From: Bryobacteraceae bacterium CoA2 C42
GTDB taxonomy: Bacteria > Acidobacteriota > Terriglobia > Bryobacterales > Bryobacteraceae
Length of the DNA stretch: 50,097 nucleotides
Reading direction: 5' to 3'
NCBI GenBank assembly: GCA_019931245.1
Contig: JAINDL010000066.1
Coordinates: 1 to 50,097 of the forward strand
Shown: one piece after another, positions 7,906 to 16,283 of the stretch
Layout: the number at the start of each line of letters is the position of its first letter
How positions within the stretch are numbered: the first letter of the stretch is position 1
Notes under the pieces: model-generated
What the model was told of the DNA's origin: nothing
Database searches by the model: none
The model's input: only the letters and a program-made list of their open reading frames with translations
Translations under genes and position numbers: made by a program

Positions 7906-8601
7906 ATGATGAAGGCGCTATTCCTGTTTGCCCTGCTCGTTTCCGCCGCCGCCGCCGCGGACCCGGAGCTGATGTTCAGCTTCTACTCGCGCACCGAGTT
8001 CCCGCTCACCGCCGATCCCACCCAGCCGCAGTGGCGCTACCAGGCCCCCGCCATCGCCGTCAACGACCACTTCGGCAAACCCGTGCCCAACCATCGCACC
8101 GAGATCCGCTCCCGCTGGACCAAAGACCACCTCTACTTTCTGTTCACCTGCCCCTACGAGGACCTCTACGTCAACGCTGCCCCGGTCACCAACGCCGAAA
8201 CCATGAAGCTCTGGGACCACGACGTGGCCGAGATCTTCATCGGCGCCGATTTCGAGCAGATCTGGCAGTACCGCGAATACCAGATCTCCCCGCTCGGCGA
8301 GTACATCGACCTCGACATCGACCGCAAAAAACCGCTCGCCAACGGCGGCGCCGACTGGAACTCCGGCTTCACGGTCAAGGCCCGGCTCGACAAGGAAAAG
8401 AAGGTCTGGTTCGGCGAGTTCAAGATCCCCATCAAATCCATCGACAGCCGCCCCGCGCAGATCGGCAACGAGATGCGCATCAATCTATTCCGCATTCAGG
8501 GCCCGGGGCCGAAGCGGAAGTACATCGTCTGGCGGCAGACCGGCGTGCTCAACAACCACGTGCCGGAGGCCTTTGGGAAGATCAAACTGGTAACGCAGTG
8601 A
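7906..8601 (+). CDS. Secreted carbohydrate-binding (CBM9-like) protein
   Basis: A 231-residue exported protein: signal peptide MMKALFLFALLVSAAAAA, then a single beta-sandwich resembling the family 9 carbohydrate-binding module found in xylanases and stand-alone proteins. Supporting features are SRWTKDHLYFLFTCPYEDL, the WDHDVAEIFIG segment and a late FGEFKIPIKSI strand. No catalytic domain is present. The 145-bp upstream gap (7761-7905) holds GC-rich sequence with no promoter I would defend. The next gene starts inside its last codons. The ligand is unknown; plant or microbial polysaccharide is a family-based guess. Confidence 0.75.
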   Translation: MMKALFLFALLVSAAAAADPELMFSFYSRTEFPLTADPTQPQWRYQAPAIAVNDHFGKPVPNHRTEIRSRWTKDHLYFLFTCPYEDLYVNAAPVTNAETMKLWDHDVAEIFIGADFEQIWQYREYQISPLGEYIDLDIDRKKPLANGGADWNSGFTVKARLDKEKKVWFGEFKIPIKSIDSRPAQIGNEMRINLFRIQGPGPKRKYIVWRQTGVLNNHVPEAFGKIKLVTQ

Positions 8602-9959
8602 ACAAAGCCCTCCGCATCTCTCACGTCGGCCTGCGCGGCATCGTGGGACAGGGGCTGACGGCGACTCATGTGCTCGAGTTCGCCGCCGCCTTCGGCACCT
8701 TTCTCGAACCCGGCCGGCCCGTGGTTCTCGGCCGCGACCCCCGCCTGAGCGGCCACATGATCCGCGAAGGCGTTCTCGCCAGCCTGCTCGGTTGCGGCCA
8801 CGATGTGATCGATCTCGGCGTTGTCTCGACGCCGGTCGTCCAGCACGCCATCCAGCGCCTCGACGCCGCCGGCGGCATCGCTATCAGCGCCTCCCACAAC
8901 ACGATCGACTGGAACGCCCTGCGCTTCTTCGGGCCGAGCGGCATCTACCTGAACACCGCTGAAGCCGGCGAACTGCTCGATATCTACCACCTGCGCCGCT
9001 TCCGTTTCGCCCCCTGGGACCAACTCGGCAAACTCACCGTCACCACCGAGGCCATCGACGCCTACCTCGATGGCCTCGCCCGCGTCTTCGACCTCCCGCG
9101 CCTCCGCCCCCTCCGCGTCGTCGTCGACTGCTGCAACGGCGCGAGCGCCCTCATCCTCCGCCGCATGAACGAGCGCTTCGGCTGCGGCTTCATCCTCATC
9201 AACGAACGCGTCGACGGCCGCACCGTCGCCCACACCCCGAACACCAGCGCCAGTATCGTCGAACTGCAACTCGCCCCGCTCATGCAGCCGCTGCGGGCCG
9301 ACGCCGGCTTCCTGTTCGACATGGACGCCGACCGCGTCGCCCTCGCCGACGAACTCGGCCGCGGCGTCAGCGAAGAGATGGTGCTGCCCCTGCTCGCCGA
9401 TTCGCTGCTGCCGGCGAGTCCGGGCAAGCTGATCATCGCCAACCTGTCGAGCACCGCGCTGCTCGAAGACGTGGCGGCCCGGCACGGCGGCCGCGTGCTG
9501 CGGGTGCCCGTCGGCCGGCAGGCCGCCATCGACGCGCTCTCCACCTACCGCCCCGAACAGATCGCGCTGGCCGGCGAGGGCACCGGCGCCGTCATGATGC
9601 CGCAGTTCCGCTTCGTCTACGATGGCATCGCGAGCATGCTGGCGATCCTGCACACAATCTGCGACCGGGGCCAGCCGCTCAGCCGGATCCTGGCCGGCTA
9701 TCCGCGCCACCACATCCTTAAGGCCGAAGTGCCGCTCACGAGCCCCCGCATCCCCGCCCTGCTCGAAGAGCTGCAGGAGCTGTTTCCCGACGGTGAGTTG
9801 GACCGCAGCGACGGGCTGCGCATCGCCTGGCCGGACCGCTGGTTCCACGTGCGCGTGAGCCAGACCGAGCCGATCATCCGGGTGATCGCCGAACAGCGCG
9901 ACAGCGAGCCGCGCGAGTTGTTTGAGACTCTGCTTGACCGGGTCCGGAGGTGGAACTGA
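8598..9959 (+). CDS. Phosphohexomutase paralog A (divergent active-site motifs)
   Basis: A 453-residue alpha-D-phosphohexomutase-superfamily protein (phosphoglucosamine, phosphoglucose or phosphomannose mutase). The start is a GTG at 8598 overlapping the previous stop. The phosphoserine loop is SASHN (Ser99), but other motifs depart from consensus: the metal loop reads DMDADR (241-246) rather than DPDGDR, the sugar loop GEGTG (326-330) rather than GEGSG, and the phosphate loop RVSQTEP rather than RSSNTEP. The three metal-binding Asp residues remain. It lies directly upstream of, and overlaps, a canonical paralog, suggesting tandem duplication and possibly altered substrate or activity. Confidence 0.85.
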   Translation: MNKALRISHVGLRGIVGQGLTATHVLEFAAAFGTFLEPGRPVVLGRDPRLSGHMIREGVLASLLGCGHDVIDLGVVSTPVVQHAIQRLDAAGGIAISASHNTIDWNALRFFGPSGIYLNTAEAGELLDIYHLRRFRFAPWDQLGKLTVTTEAIDAYLDGLARVFDLPRLRPLRVVVDCCNGASALILRRMNERFGCGFILINERVDGRTVAHTPNTSASIVELQLAPLMQPLRADAGFLFDMDADRVALADELGRGVSEEMVLPLLADSLLPASPGKLIIANLSSTALLEDVAARHGGRVLRVPVGRQAAIDALSTYRPEQIALAGEGTGAVMMPQFRFVYDGIASMLAILHTICDRGQPLSRILAGYPRHHILKAEVPLTSPRIPALLEELQELFPDGELDRSDGLRIAWPDRWFHVRVSQTEPIIRVIAEQRDSEPRELFETLLDRVRRWN

Positions 9960-11317
9960 TGGCCCGCGAGCATCTGTTGAAGGTAGGGGTTTCGGGGGTG
10001 CGCGGGGTGATCGGCGGCTTCCTAACGCCGGGTCTGGCGGCGAGCTTCGCGCAGGCCTTCGGCACCTACGTCGGCCAGGGCCCCGTGGTGCTGGGCCGCG
10101 ATACCCGGACCTCCGGGCCGATGCTGACCCACGCCGTCAACTGCGGCCTGCTGGCGGCCGGCTGCGAGGTGATCGACCTCGGGGTGATGCCGACGCCGAC
10201 CATTCAGATCTACGTCGCCCACCGCAAGGCCCGCGGCGGCATCGCGCTGACGGCCTCACACAATCCGCCGGAGTACAACGCCCTCAAGCTGTTCAACCAC
10301 GAAGGGCTGTTTTTCAACCAGTACGAGCGCAGCGAACTGCTCGACCTGTTCCACCAGAGCCAGTTCACGCAGGCCGGCAACGAGGAGATCCGCACGGTGA
10401 AACCGGACTTCACGACGGCCCCGGCGCTGCATTTCGAGCGCGTGCTGCGCCACGTTGATGCGGACCGCATCCGGAGCCGCCGCTTCCGGGTGGCGCTCGA
10501 CGGGGTGAACGGCGCAGGGTCGGCCATGTCGGTCGAGTTTCTCAGTACGGTGCTTGCGACCCGTCTCGAAGCCATCGCGGTGGATCCGACGCAGGTCTTC
10601 CCCCGCATCGCCGAACCGCGGCCCGATACGTTAACGGACCTCGCCGCGCTCGTCCGCCGCACCGGCGCCGACATCGGCTTCGGCCAGGACCCGGACGGCG
10701 ACCGCCTCGCTGTTTGCGATGAGAACGGCACGGTGCTCGACAACGACGACGTCCTGGCCCTGGCCGTCGAGCGAGCGCTGGCGTACACGCCGGGCGACGT
10801 CGTCGTCAACCTGACCACCTCGGCCACCATCGACGACATTGCGGCGCGGCACGGCCGCCGGGTGCACCGCACGCCCGTCGGCGAAGCCAACGTGGTGGAT
10901 CGGATGCAGGCCGTCCGGGCGGCGATTGGCGGCGAAGGCTCCTCGGGCGGGATCATCTTCCCGGCCGTGCATCTGTGCCGGGACAGCTACACGGCCATGG
11001 CGCTGCTGCTCGACCTGATGGCCGAAACGGGCCAGACGGTTTCGGCGCTGGTGGCGGGGCTGCCACGCTACTCGCGGCTCGCCGGCAAGGTACCCTTTGA
11101 ACACGGCCGTCTGGGCACGCTGATGCAGAACCTCGAGGCGAGCTTCCCGGACGCGCAAACCAATCGCACCGACGGGCTCAAGCTGCTGTGGGAGGGCCGC
11201 TGGCTGCACATTCGCAGCTCGAACACCGAGCCGCTGCTGCGGCTGGCGGTCGAGGCGCGCACGCCCGGAGAGGCGCAATCCCTGTTCGATGCAGCGTGGC
11301 GGCGGCTGACCGGTTAA
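9959..11317 (+). CDS. glmM: Phosphohexomutase paralog B (phosphoglucosamine mutase-like)
   Basis: A 452-residue phosphohexomutase with all four canonical motifs: TASHNP (phosphoserine Ser100), DPDGDR (244-249), GEGSSGG and RSSNTEP. These fit phosphoglucosamine mutase, which converts glucosamine-6-phosphate to glucosamine-1-phosphate for peptidoglycan precursors, but phosphomannomutase/phosphoglucomutase specificity cannot be excluded from sequence alone. The ATG at 9959 is preferred to an in-frame GTG at 9950 because GGAGGTGG lies at ideal spacing and the ATG overlaps the preceding stop (TGATG). It converges on the ftsB-like gene with a 4-bp overlap of the ends. Confidence 0.88.
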   Translation: MAREHLLKVGVSGVRGVIGGFLTPGLAASFAQAFGTYVGQGPVVLGRDTRTSGPMLTHAVNCGLLAAGCEVIDLGVMPTPTIQIYVAHRKARGGIALTASHNPPEYNALKLFNHEGLFFNQYERSELLDLFHQSQFTQAGNEEIRTVKPDFTTAPALHFERVLRHVDADRIRSRRFRVALDGVNGAGSAMSVEFLSTVLATRLEAIAVDPTQVFPRIAEPRPDTLTDLAALVRRTGADIGFGQDPDGDRLAVCDENGTVLDNDDVLALAVERALAYTPGDVVVNLTTSATIDDIAARHGRRVHRTPVGEANVVDRMQAVRAAIGGEGSSGGIIFPAVHLCRDSYTAMALLLDLMAETGQTVSALVAGLPRYSRLAGKVPFEHGRLGTLMQNLEASFPDAQTNRTDGLKLLWEGRWLHIRSSNTEPLLRLAVEARTPGEAQSLFDAAWRRLTG

Positions 11318-11652
11318 TTCGGCTGCTGCCCGGGGGCCGCAGGCTCGGGGTCCGGTACCTGGTAGAGCTTTTCTCCGGGGCGGAGCTTTTGCAGTTTCTT
11401 GCGGATTTCGAACTCCCGGGCCTCAGCGCTGTCCTGCAGAATCCGGACTTTTTCTCGCCGGTTATTGAGTTCAGAGACGAGGCGGGCGTTTGTCGCTTCG
11501 ATCTCCTGCAGCTCTTTCCATTTGGCAAACAGCGCTTTGATGCCCTGCGGTCCAGTAAGATTGATTACGGCGTAGATGCAGAAACCAGCAACCGCCAACA
11601 CCAAGCCCAGCCGCTTGTACACTTGAATTGCCTGCGAACGACGAACTGCCAT
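11314..11652 (-). CDS. FtsB/DivIC-type septum formation initiator protein
   Basis: A 112-residue single-pass membrane protein with the layout of FtsB/DivIC, which link the divisome subunits FtsQ and FtsL. A short basic N-terminus (MAVRRSQAIQVYKR) is followed by a transmembrane helix LGLVLAVAGFCIYAVINL (about 15-32), then a heptad-rich coiled coil (KWKELQEIEATNARLVSELN) and a GEKLYQVP segment like the family's conserved GE(x)YxF region. The tail is Pro-rich. The upstream region (11653-11716) is shared with the divergent cutA and contains TATATAG, a possible -10 element for this gene. Confidence 0.85.
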   Translation of the reverse strand: MAVRRSQAIQVYKRLGLVLAVAGFCIYAVINLTGPQGIKALFAKWKELQEIEATNARLVSELNNRREKVRILQDSAEAREFEIRKKLQKLRPGEKLYQVPDPEPAAPGQQPN

Positions 11653-11716
11653 ACCTATCCCTACTATATAAACCGCTTCCGGCGGAAAAAGCTAGTACCT
11701 GCAAACGCCAGCCACG

Positions 11717-12040
11717 ATGACTGATAAGATTGTGCTCTTCACTACCGTTTCTTCTCCGGAGGAGGCTGATCGCCTGGCGCGGGCCCTGGTGGACCGCCGT
11801 CTGGCCGCCTGCGTGACGATTCTGCCGCAGGTACGGTCGGTCTATCGCTGGCAGGGGGCGGTGGAGGAGGCAGACGAACTGTTGCTGCTCATCAAGTCTC
11901 GCCGGTCGCTGTTTGAAGCGCTGCGCGAGGCGGTCCGCGCCCTGCACCCTTACGATGTTCCTGAACTGATCGCTCTTCCGGTTGTGGACGGCTATGCGCC
12001 CTACCTTGACTGGATCGACCACGAAACCGAGGCTCTCTGA
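11717..12040 (+). CDS. cutA: Divalent-cation tolerance protein CutA
   Basis: A 107-residue CutA1 family protein, a small trimeric ferredoxin-like fold protein associated with copper and divalent-metal tolerance. Diagnostic segments are LVDRRLAACVTILP, VRSVYRWQG, ELLLLIKSRRSLF and HPYDVPELIALPV, in the family's order and spacing. It is full length. Its stop overlaps the ATG of the MFS transporter (TGATG), implying one transcript. The physiological role of the family is still debated, so the link to metal tolerance is established by name rather than shown here. Confidence 0.94.
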   Translation: MTDKIVLFTTVSSPEEADRLARALVDRRLAACVTILPQVRSVYRWQGAVEEADELLLLIKSRRSLFEALREAVRALHPYDVPELIALPVVDGYAPYLDWIDHETEAL

Positions 12041-13335
12041 TGCAATCGACTTCCACCACCCCGCGGCCCGCCGCGATTCCCGCCAGCAACGCGCGGCGCA
12101 AAGTGATCTGGTTTGCCGTCACCCTGGCGATTCTCGCCTACATCGACCGCGTGGCCATTTCGATGGCCGCCCCCGAGATTTCGAAAGACCTGAACCTGGA
12201 CAAGGGACAGATGGGCTACGTCTTCGGTGCGTTCGCCATCGCCTACGCCCTGTTTGAGATTCCCGGCGGCTGGCTGGGCGACTGGATGGGGCCGCGCAAG
12301 GTGCTCATGCGGATCGTCATCTGGTGGAGCTTCTTCACCGCCGCTACCGGCTGGATGTTCAGCTACTCCAGTATGCTCGTGACGCGTTTTCTGTTCGGGG
12401 CGGGCGAGGCCGGCTGTTTCCCCAACATCACGAAGGCTTTCTCCACCTGGCTGCCGCTCGAAGAACGGGTGCGCGCGCAGGGCATTCTCTGGATGGCCGC
12501 CCGGTGGGGCGGCGCGGCCACCCCGCCGCTCGTCATCTGGATCTTCAAGGTGATGGATTGGCGCACCGCCTTTATGACCTTCGGCGTGGTCGGCACGGTC
12601 TGGGCCTACTTCTTCTACCGGTGGTTCCGGGATAATCCGCAGGAGCACCCGGAGGTGAACGAAGCCGAACGCGCCCTGATCGCCAAAACCGCCCATCCCG
12701 CCAGCGGCCACGGCGACGTGCCCTGGGGCAAGCTCATCCGTTCGCGGGCGGTCTGGCTGCTCTGGCTGCAATACTTCCTGCTGAGCTTCCCCTGGTACTT
12801 CTACCCCACCTGGCTGCCCACTTACCTGCAGGAGTATCACGGCGTGGACCGCGAGACCAGCGGCTACTACGCCATTCTGCCGCTGTTTCTGGGCGGGCTG
12901 GGATCGCTCGTGTGCGGCTTCCTGTCCACGCGCCTGTCGCGTCATTGGGGCGATGTCGGCCGCTCGCGGCGCGTCATCTCCTCGGTGGGCTTTGGCAGCG
13001 CGGCGTTGATGATGTTCATCGCCATTCAGGTGAAGGATCCGCTGTGGGCGATGATCGGCCTCGGCCTGTCGAGCTTCTGCAACGACCTGGTGATGCCGAA
13101 TGCCTGGGGCGCCTGCATGGACGTGGGCGGCAAATACGCCGGGACCCTATCCGGATCGATGAACATGATGGGCAACATCGCCGGCTTCGTCGCCCCGGTC
13201 ACCGGCGGCCTCATCCTCCGCTCAACCGGCAACGACTGGAACCTGTTCATCACCATCATGGCCGGCGTCTACCTGCTCGGCATGATCACCTGGCCGTTCA
13301 TCGACCCGGTGACGCCGCTTGAAAACGAGGCCTGA
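12040..13335 (+). CDS. MFS transporter, anion:cation symporter-like
   Basis: A 431-residue major facilitator with about 12 hydrophobic segments. Early sequence (LAYIDRVAISMAAPEISKDLNLDKGQMGYVFG, in part) and GGWLGDWMGPRKVL after helix 2, followed by the TRFLFGAGEAGCFPNITK region, match the ACS family of sugar-acid and organic-anion transporters (hexuronate, galactarate, phthalate). A second half with SFCNDLVMPNAWGACMDVGG is also typical. The start overlaps the cutA stop. Converging radical SAM gene begins its stop 3 bp after. The transported compound cannot be determined; a carboxylated sugar is the family-based guess. Confidence 0.9.
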   Translation: MQSTSTTPRPAAIPASNARRKVIWFAVTLAILAYIDRVAISMAAPEISKDLNLDKGQMGYVFGAFAIAYALFEIPGGWLGDWMGPRKVLMRIVIWWSFFTAATGWMFSYSSMLVTRFLFGAGEAGCFPNITKAFSTWLPLEERVRAQGILWMAARWGGAATPPLVIWIFKVMDWRTAFMTFGVVGTVWAYFFYRWFRDNPQEHPEVNEAERALIAKTAHPASGHGDVPWGKLIRSRAVWLLWLQYFLLSFPWYFYPTWLPTYLQEYHGVDRETSGYYAILPLFLGGLGSLVCGFLSTRLSRHWGDVGRSRRVISSVGFGSAALMMFIAIQVKDPLWAMIGLGLSSFCNDLVMPNAWGACMDVGGKYAGTLSGSMNMMGNIAGFVAPVTGGLILRSTGNDWNLFITIMAGVYLLGMITWPFIDPVTPLENEA

Positions 13336-13338
13336 CGG

Positions 13339-14379
13339 CTATTTGATCTGCACCAGGTCCGTCCGGACGGGCGCCGCGGGCTTCCCCCAACGCGTCCGGC
13401 CAGTCTGCCACGGCGCCCAGGAGCTGACGAGAGCGCCCACGGCCATCGACCCGCGCACCAGATGCTTCACCCGCAGCGGCCCCGCCACCTGGGCGCCGCC
13501 GATCCAATGCAGCGCCGCCGACATCGAGCAGCCGCACTGGCTGCAGTCCGGGTCGCCGCCGAACACGCACGGCTCCACCTGGGTCCGGAAGTCCGCCGTG
13601 TAGTTGGCCGACATCCGCGAGAAGATGCACTCTTCCGGGCTCTCGGGCGGCGCGGCGAAGGCTTTGGCCATGCCGTCCGGCACCAGCAGCTTCGGGTACT
13701 CTTTTGCGAGCGGCGGAATCTGCGCCGCCAGACTCTGCCGGTTAGCCGGGGGTAGAATCTCCGGGCTCACCTCGCCCCGCTGCGGCGTGTAGACGCTCAT
13801 CCAGATCTTGTGCACCTCGGGCCGGTTGTTCCAGAACGAGACGTACTGTTCGAGATAGCCGGGCTCCTCCATGTGCTGGTTCACTACGGTCCAGTGCACA
13901 TTGATCCGGCAGTCTTTAATGTTCTTGAGGATCCGTTCGTAGGTGGCCGGCTTGCGCCGGACGTCGTGGTCTTTGGCCAGGCCATCGACGGAGACGGCAA
14001 TCGTGACAAACGGCATCCGGGTCCACTCGGGGGGGATGGGGATGACGGCGCTGGTGACGATCATCGTGTAGATCCCGCGCGCGCTCAGCACCGGCAGCAC
14101 GCGCGCCAATTCCCGATGGCGCATCATCGGCTCTCCGCCCACGAGCGACACCTGCACCGGTTGGTGCTCATCGACCAGACGCAGAATGTTTGCCACGAGT
14201 TCGTCGCCTTTCGAGTCGGTCAGATCGACGAGTTTGGCGCCACCGGCCAGATGGGAGTCGCCGTAAGCGTAGCAACCGGGACAGCTGAGCGGGCATTCCC
14301 GGGTGATCTCAATCGAAAGCAGCGGAATTCGCCCCCGCAGGATCTTGCCCCAGGCGGTCAGGAAATTAGTTGGTCGCAT
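13339..14379 (-). CDS. Radical SAM protein with C-terminal cysteine cluster
   Basis: A 346-residue radical SAM enzyme. The [4Fe-4S]-binding CxxxCxxC is CPLSCPGC at residues 29-36, followed by a SAM-binding SLVGGEPMM (GGEP) motif and VSVDGLAKDHD. The C-terminal third carries five more cysteines (CIFS, then CVFGGDPDCSQCGC), suggesting an auxiliary Fe-S cluster as in SPASM or related enzymes. The N-terminus (FLTAWGKILRGRIPLLSIEITRECPL) is like that of HpnH-type and heme/peptide-modifying members, but I cannot assign a substrate. It is the last gene of a run that includes a glutaredoxin and a rhomboid. Confidence 0.85.
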   Translation of the reverse strand: MRPTNFLTAWGKILRGRIPLLSIEITRECPLSCPGCYAYGDSHLAGGAKLVDLTDSKGDELVANILRLVDEHQPVQVSLVGGEPMMRHRELARVLPVLSARGIYTMIVTSAVIPIPPEWTRMPFVTIAVSVDGLAKDHDVRRKPATYERILKNIKDCRINVHWTVVNQHMEEPGYLEQYVSFWNNRPEVHKIWMSVYTPQRGEVSPEILPPANRQSLAAQIPPLAKEYPKLLVPDGMAKAFAAPPESPEECIFSRMSANYTADFRTQVEPCVFGGDPDCSQCGCSMSAALHWIGGAQVAGPLRVKHLVRGSMAVGALVSSWAPWQTGRTRWGKPAAPVRTDLVQIK

Positions 14380-14385
14380 CGGCGT

Positions 14386-14643
14386 CTACTTCTTCTGATG
14401 CGCGCCGAGGCTCAACAGTTGCCTTTGGAACTCGTTCTTGTCCAATTCGTAACGGAAGCGGCGCCCGTTGGGCAGCAGCGTCACCGGGACCTCTTCGTGG
14501 TAGAGCGCCCGGGCGGCGGGATCGCTGTCAATATCGACGACGGTGGCGACAAACTCCCACTCGGCGGCCACCTGGGCGAGCACCTGGGCGGCCCGCTCAC
14601 ACAGGTGGCAGCCGCGGCGGGTGTAGAAGTGCACCGTTACCAT
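14386..14643 (-). CDS. Glutaredoxin/thioredoxin-like protein
   Basis: An 85-residue glutaredoxin-family protein with the redox motif CHLC (Cys12-Cys15) right after the first beta strand (VTVHFYTRRG), and the cis-proline segment EEVPVTLLP (about 55-63). The start at 14643 is the only ATG that begins directly with the thioredoxin-fold strand; a longer in-frame reading from 14736 lies in the rhomboid gene and is rejected. It overlaps the rhomboid 3' end by 7 bp and is followed 6 bp later by the radical SAM start, so it may serve as reductant for a neighbour; that is speculation. Confidence 0.85.
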   Translation of the reverse strand: MVTVHFYTRRGCHLCERAAQVLAQVAAEWEFVATVVDIDSDPAARALYHEEVPVTLLPNGRRFRYELDKNEFQRQLLSLGAHQKK

Positions 14644-15305
14644 CGCAGATCCTGCCGCCCGCGGTACTTCGCTTGCGGGCGGAGGAGATAGATCAGCACA
14701 ACCCCGGCCACAAAGCCGCCCACGTGCGCAAACCACGCCACGCCGCCCTGGTTAAGATGGGACTGGCCGATAGTGCCGACCCCGCTGAAGAACTGCAGAA
14801 CAAACCAGTAGACCAGGATCAGCCAGGCCGGAATCTCCATCGTGGTGAAAAAGATGATCACCGGCACCAGCGTCACGATCCGCGAGTGCGGAAATTTGAC
14901 GAGATACGCCCCCATGATGCCCGCAATCGCCCCGCTGGCGCCGATCGTGGGAACGCGGGAGTCGAGATTGAACAGCACGTGCACCAGGCCGGCGGCCACC
15001 CCGCACAGCACATAGAACAACAGAAACTTGCCGCGCCCCAGAATATCTTCGATGTTATCGCCGTAAATCCAGAGGAACCACATGTTGCCGATCAGATGCC
15101 ACCATCCGCCGTGGAGGAAAATGTTGGTAAAAAAGTCGCTAAGCTGAAGGCGGCGCGGGACGAGCCCATATTCAGCGACGAAATGGTTCAGCGAAAACTC
15201 ATCGAGCGAGATCTGGTAGAAGAACGCCAGGACGTTGACGGCGATCAACCCGACGGTAACAACCGGGAAATGGTGGCTCGGCTGGGTATCGCGTAAGGGG
15301 ATCAT
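14637..15305 (-). CDS. Rhomboid family intramembrane serine protease
   Basis: A 222-residue rhomboid protease. It has about six membrane segments. The catalytic serine is Ser124 in GASGAIAG and the partner histidine is His194 in FAHVGGF; the oxyanion-side HGGWWHLIGNMW (65-76) holds the conserved His and Asn. Rhomboids cut transmembrane helices of membrane proteins. Full length with no fused domains. The gene is followed with a 7-bp overlap by the glutaredoxin gene and is preceded by the PfkB kinase gene 7 bp upstream, so the minus-strand genes from 16260 to 13339 look like one transcription unit. Confidence 0.95.
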   Translation of the reverse strand: MIPLRDTQPSHHFPVVTVGLIAVNVLAFFYQISLDEFSLNHFVAEYGLVPRRLQLSDFFTNIFLHGGWWHLIGNMWFLWIYGDNIEDILGRGKFLLFYVLCGVAAGLVHVLFNLDSRVPTIGASGAIAGIMGAYLVKFPHSRIVTLVPVIIFFTTMEIPAWLILVYWFVLQFFSGVGTIGQSHLNQGGVAWFAHVGGFVAGVVLIYLLRPQAKYRGRQDLRW

Positions 15306-15312
15306 GGCTGGG

Positions 15313-16260
15313 TCAGGAGGAGGCGCGCTGGACGAAGTCGCGTTTGCTGCGGCGCTGGCCGGTGGCGATCAGTTCGCGGGCGGCGGCGGCGTCGCGAATG
15401 CCGCCGCGGGCGCCGATCTCCATGCAGTTCAGGGCCGCCATGGCGTTTGAGAAGTCGAGGGAATCGCGCAGACTGAGACCGGAGAGGACGGAGTAGCAGA
15501 ACGCCCCGTGGAAGACATCGCCGGCCCCGGTCGTATCGACACAATCGACGACGAATGCCGGCGAGTAAACAAACTGGCCGTCCATGCGGGCAATGGCCCC
15601 GAAAGCGCCCAGCGTCATGGCCGCCACTTTCATGCCGAACTCCTCCTGGATCATGATCAGCGCGCGGAAGGGGTCGCGTTCGTTGGTCCACTGCGGGGGA
15701 AACTCGGAGCTGGTGATGAGGTAGTCGATGTTGGGGAGGACGCGGTCGAAGCCATGGTAGACCGTATCGACATCGACCGTGACCGGGATGCCGTGCGCAC
15801 GGGCGATTTCGGCGGCGCGGGCGACCGCGGGAGTATCGTGACCGTCGATGTGCAGCAGGCGGGCGCTGGTGATCATCTCGGGCGCGATCTCCTCGGGCGT
15901 CAGACGGAGGCAGTCCGGGCGCCGCCACAGGACGGTGCGTTCGCCGGTCGATTGATCGATGACGATGTAGGCGGACTGGTTGGCGCAGCCCTCGCGGATC
16001 TGGACGTCGTCGAGGTTGATGCCCGTGCCGAGCAGGCTGTCGCGCTGAATCCGGCCCCGCTCGTCATCGCCCATCGTGCCGATGTATTTGACCCGCAGGC
16101 CCAGTTTGGCGCAGGCCACCATGGCGCTGGCCACCTGGCCGCCGGGCGAAAACATCTCCTCGACAAAAGGCTCCTTGCCGGCGTAGGCCGGGAACTTGGG
16201 AACGAGAAGCAGGGTGTCGGTGGCGTTCAGGCCAACTCCGACGACATCGAATCGGGACAT
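15313..16260 (-). CDS. PfkB/ribokinase family carbohydrate kinase
   Basis: A 315-residue PfkB-type kinase that phosphorylates a sugar or nucleoside with ATP. The N-terminal substrate motif GGQVASAMVACAKLG (40-54) and the C-terminal signature DTTGAGDVFHGAF (242 onward, with catalytic Asp248) are both intact. Family members include ribokinase, fructokinase and adenosine kinase; the particular substrate is unclear. The 23-bp gap to the upstream methyltransferase gene suggests co-transcription with it and with the rhomboid gene downstream. Confidence 0.92.
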   Translation of the reverse strand: MSRFDVVGVGLNATDTLLLVPKFPAYAGKEPFVEEMFSPGGQVASAMVACAKLGLRVKYIGTMGDDERGRIQRDSLLGTGINLDDVQIREGCANQSAYIVIDQSTGERTVLWRRPDCLRLTPEEIAPEMITSARLLHIDGHDTPAVARAAEIARAHGIPVTVDVDTVYHGFDRVLPNIDYLITSSEFPPQWTNERDPFRALIMIQEEFGMKVAAMTLGAFGAIARMDGQFVYSPAFVVDCVDTTGAGDVFHGAFCYSVLSGLSLRDSLDFSNAMAALNCMEIGARGGIRDAAAARELIATGQRRSKRDFVQRASS

Positions 16261-16283
16261 CCTCTCAGGCTACCGCGAAGCCG

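Noticed and set aside
14644-14736. Longer glutaredoxin start at 14736
   Set aside because: The extra residues come from the overlapping rhomboid gene and contain no conserved sequence.
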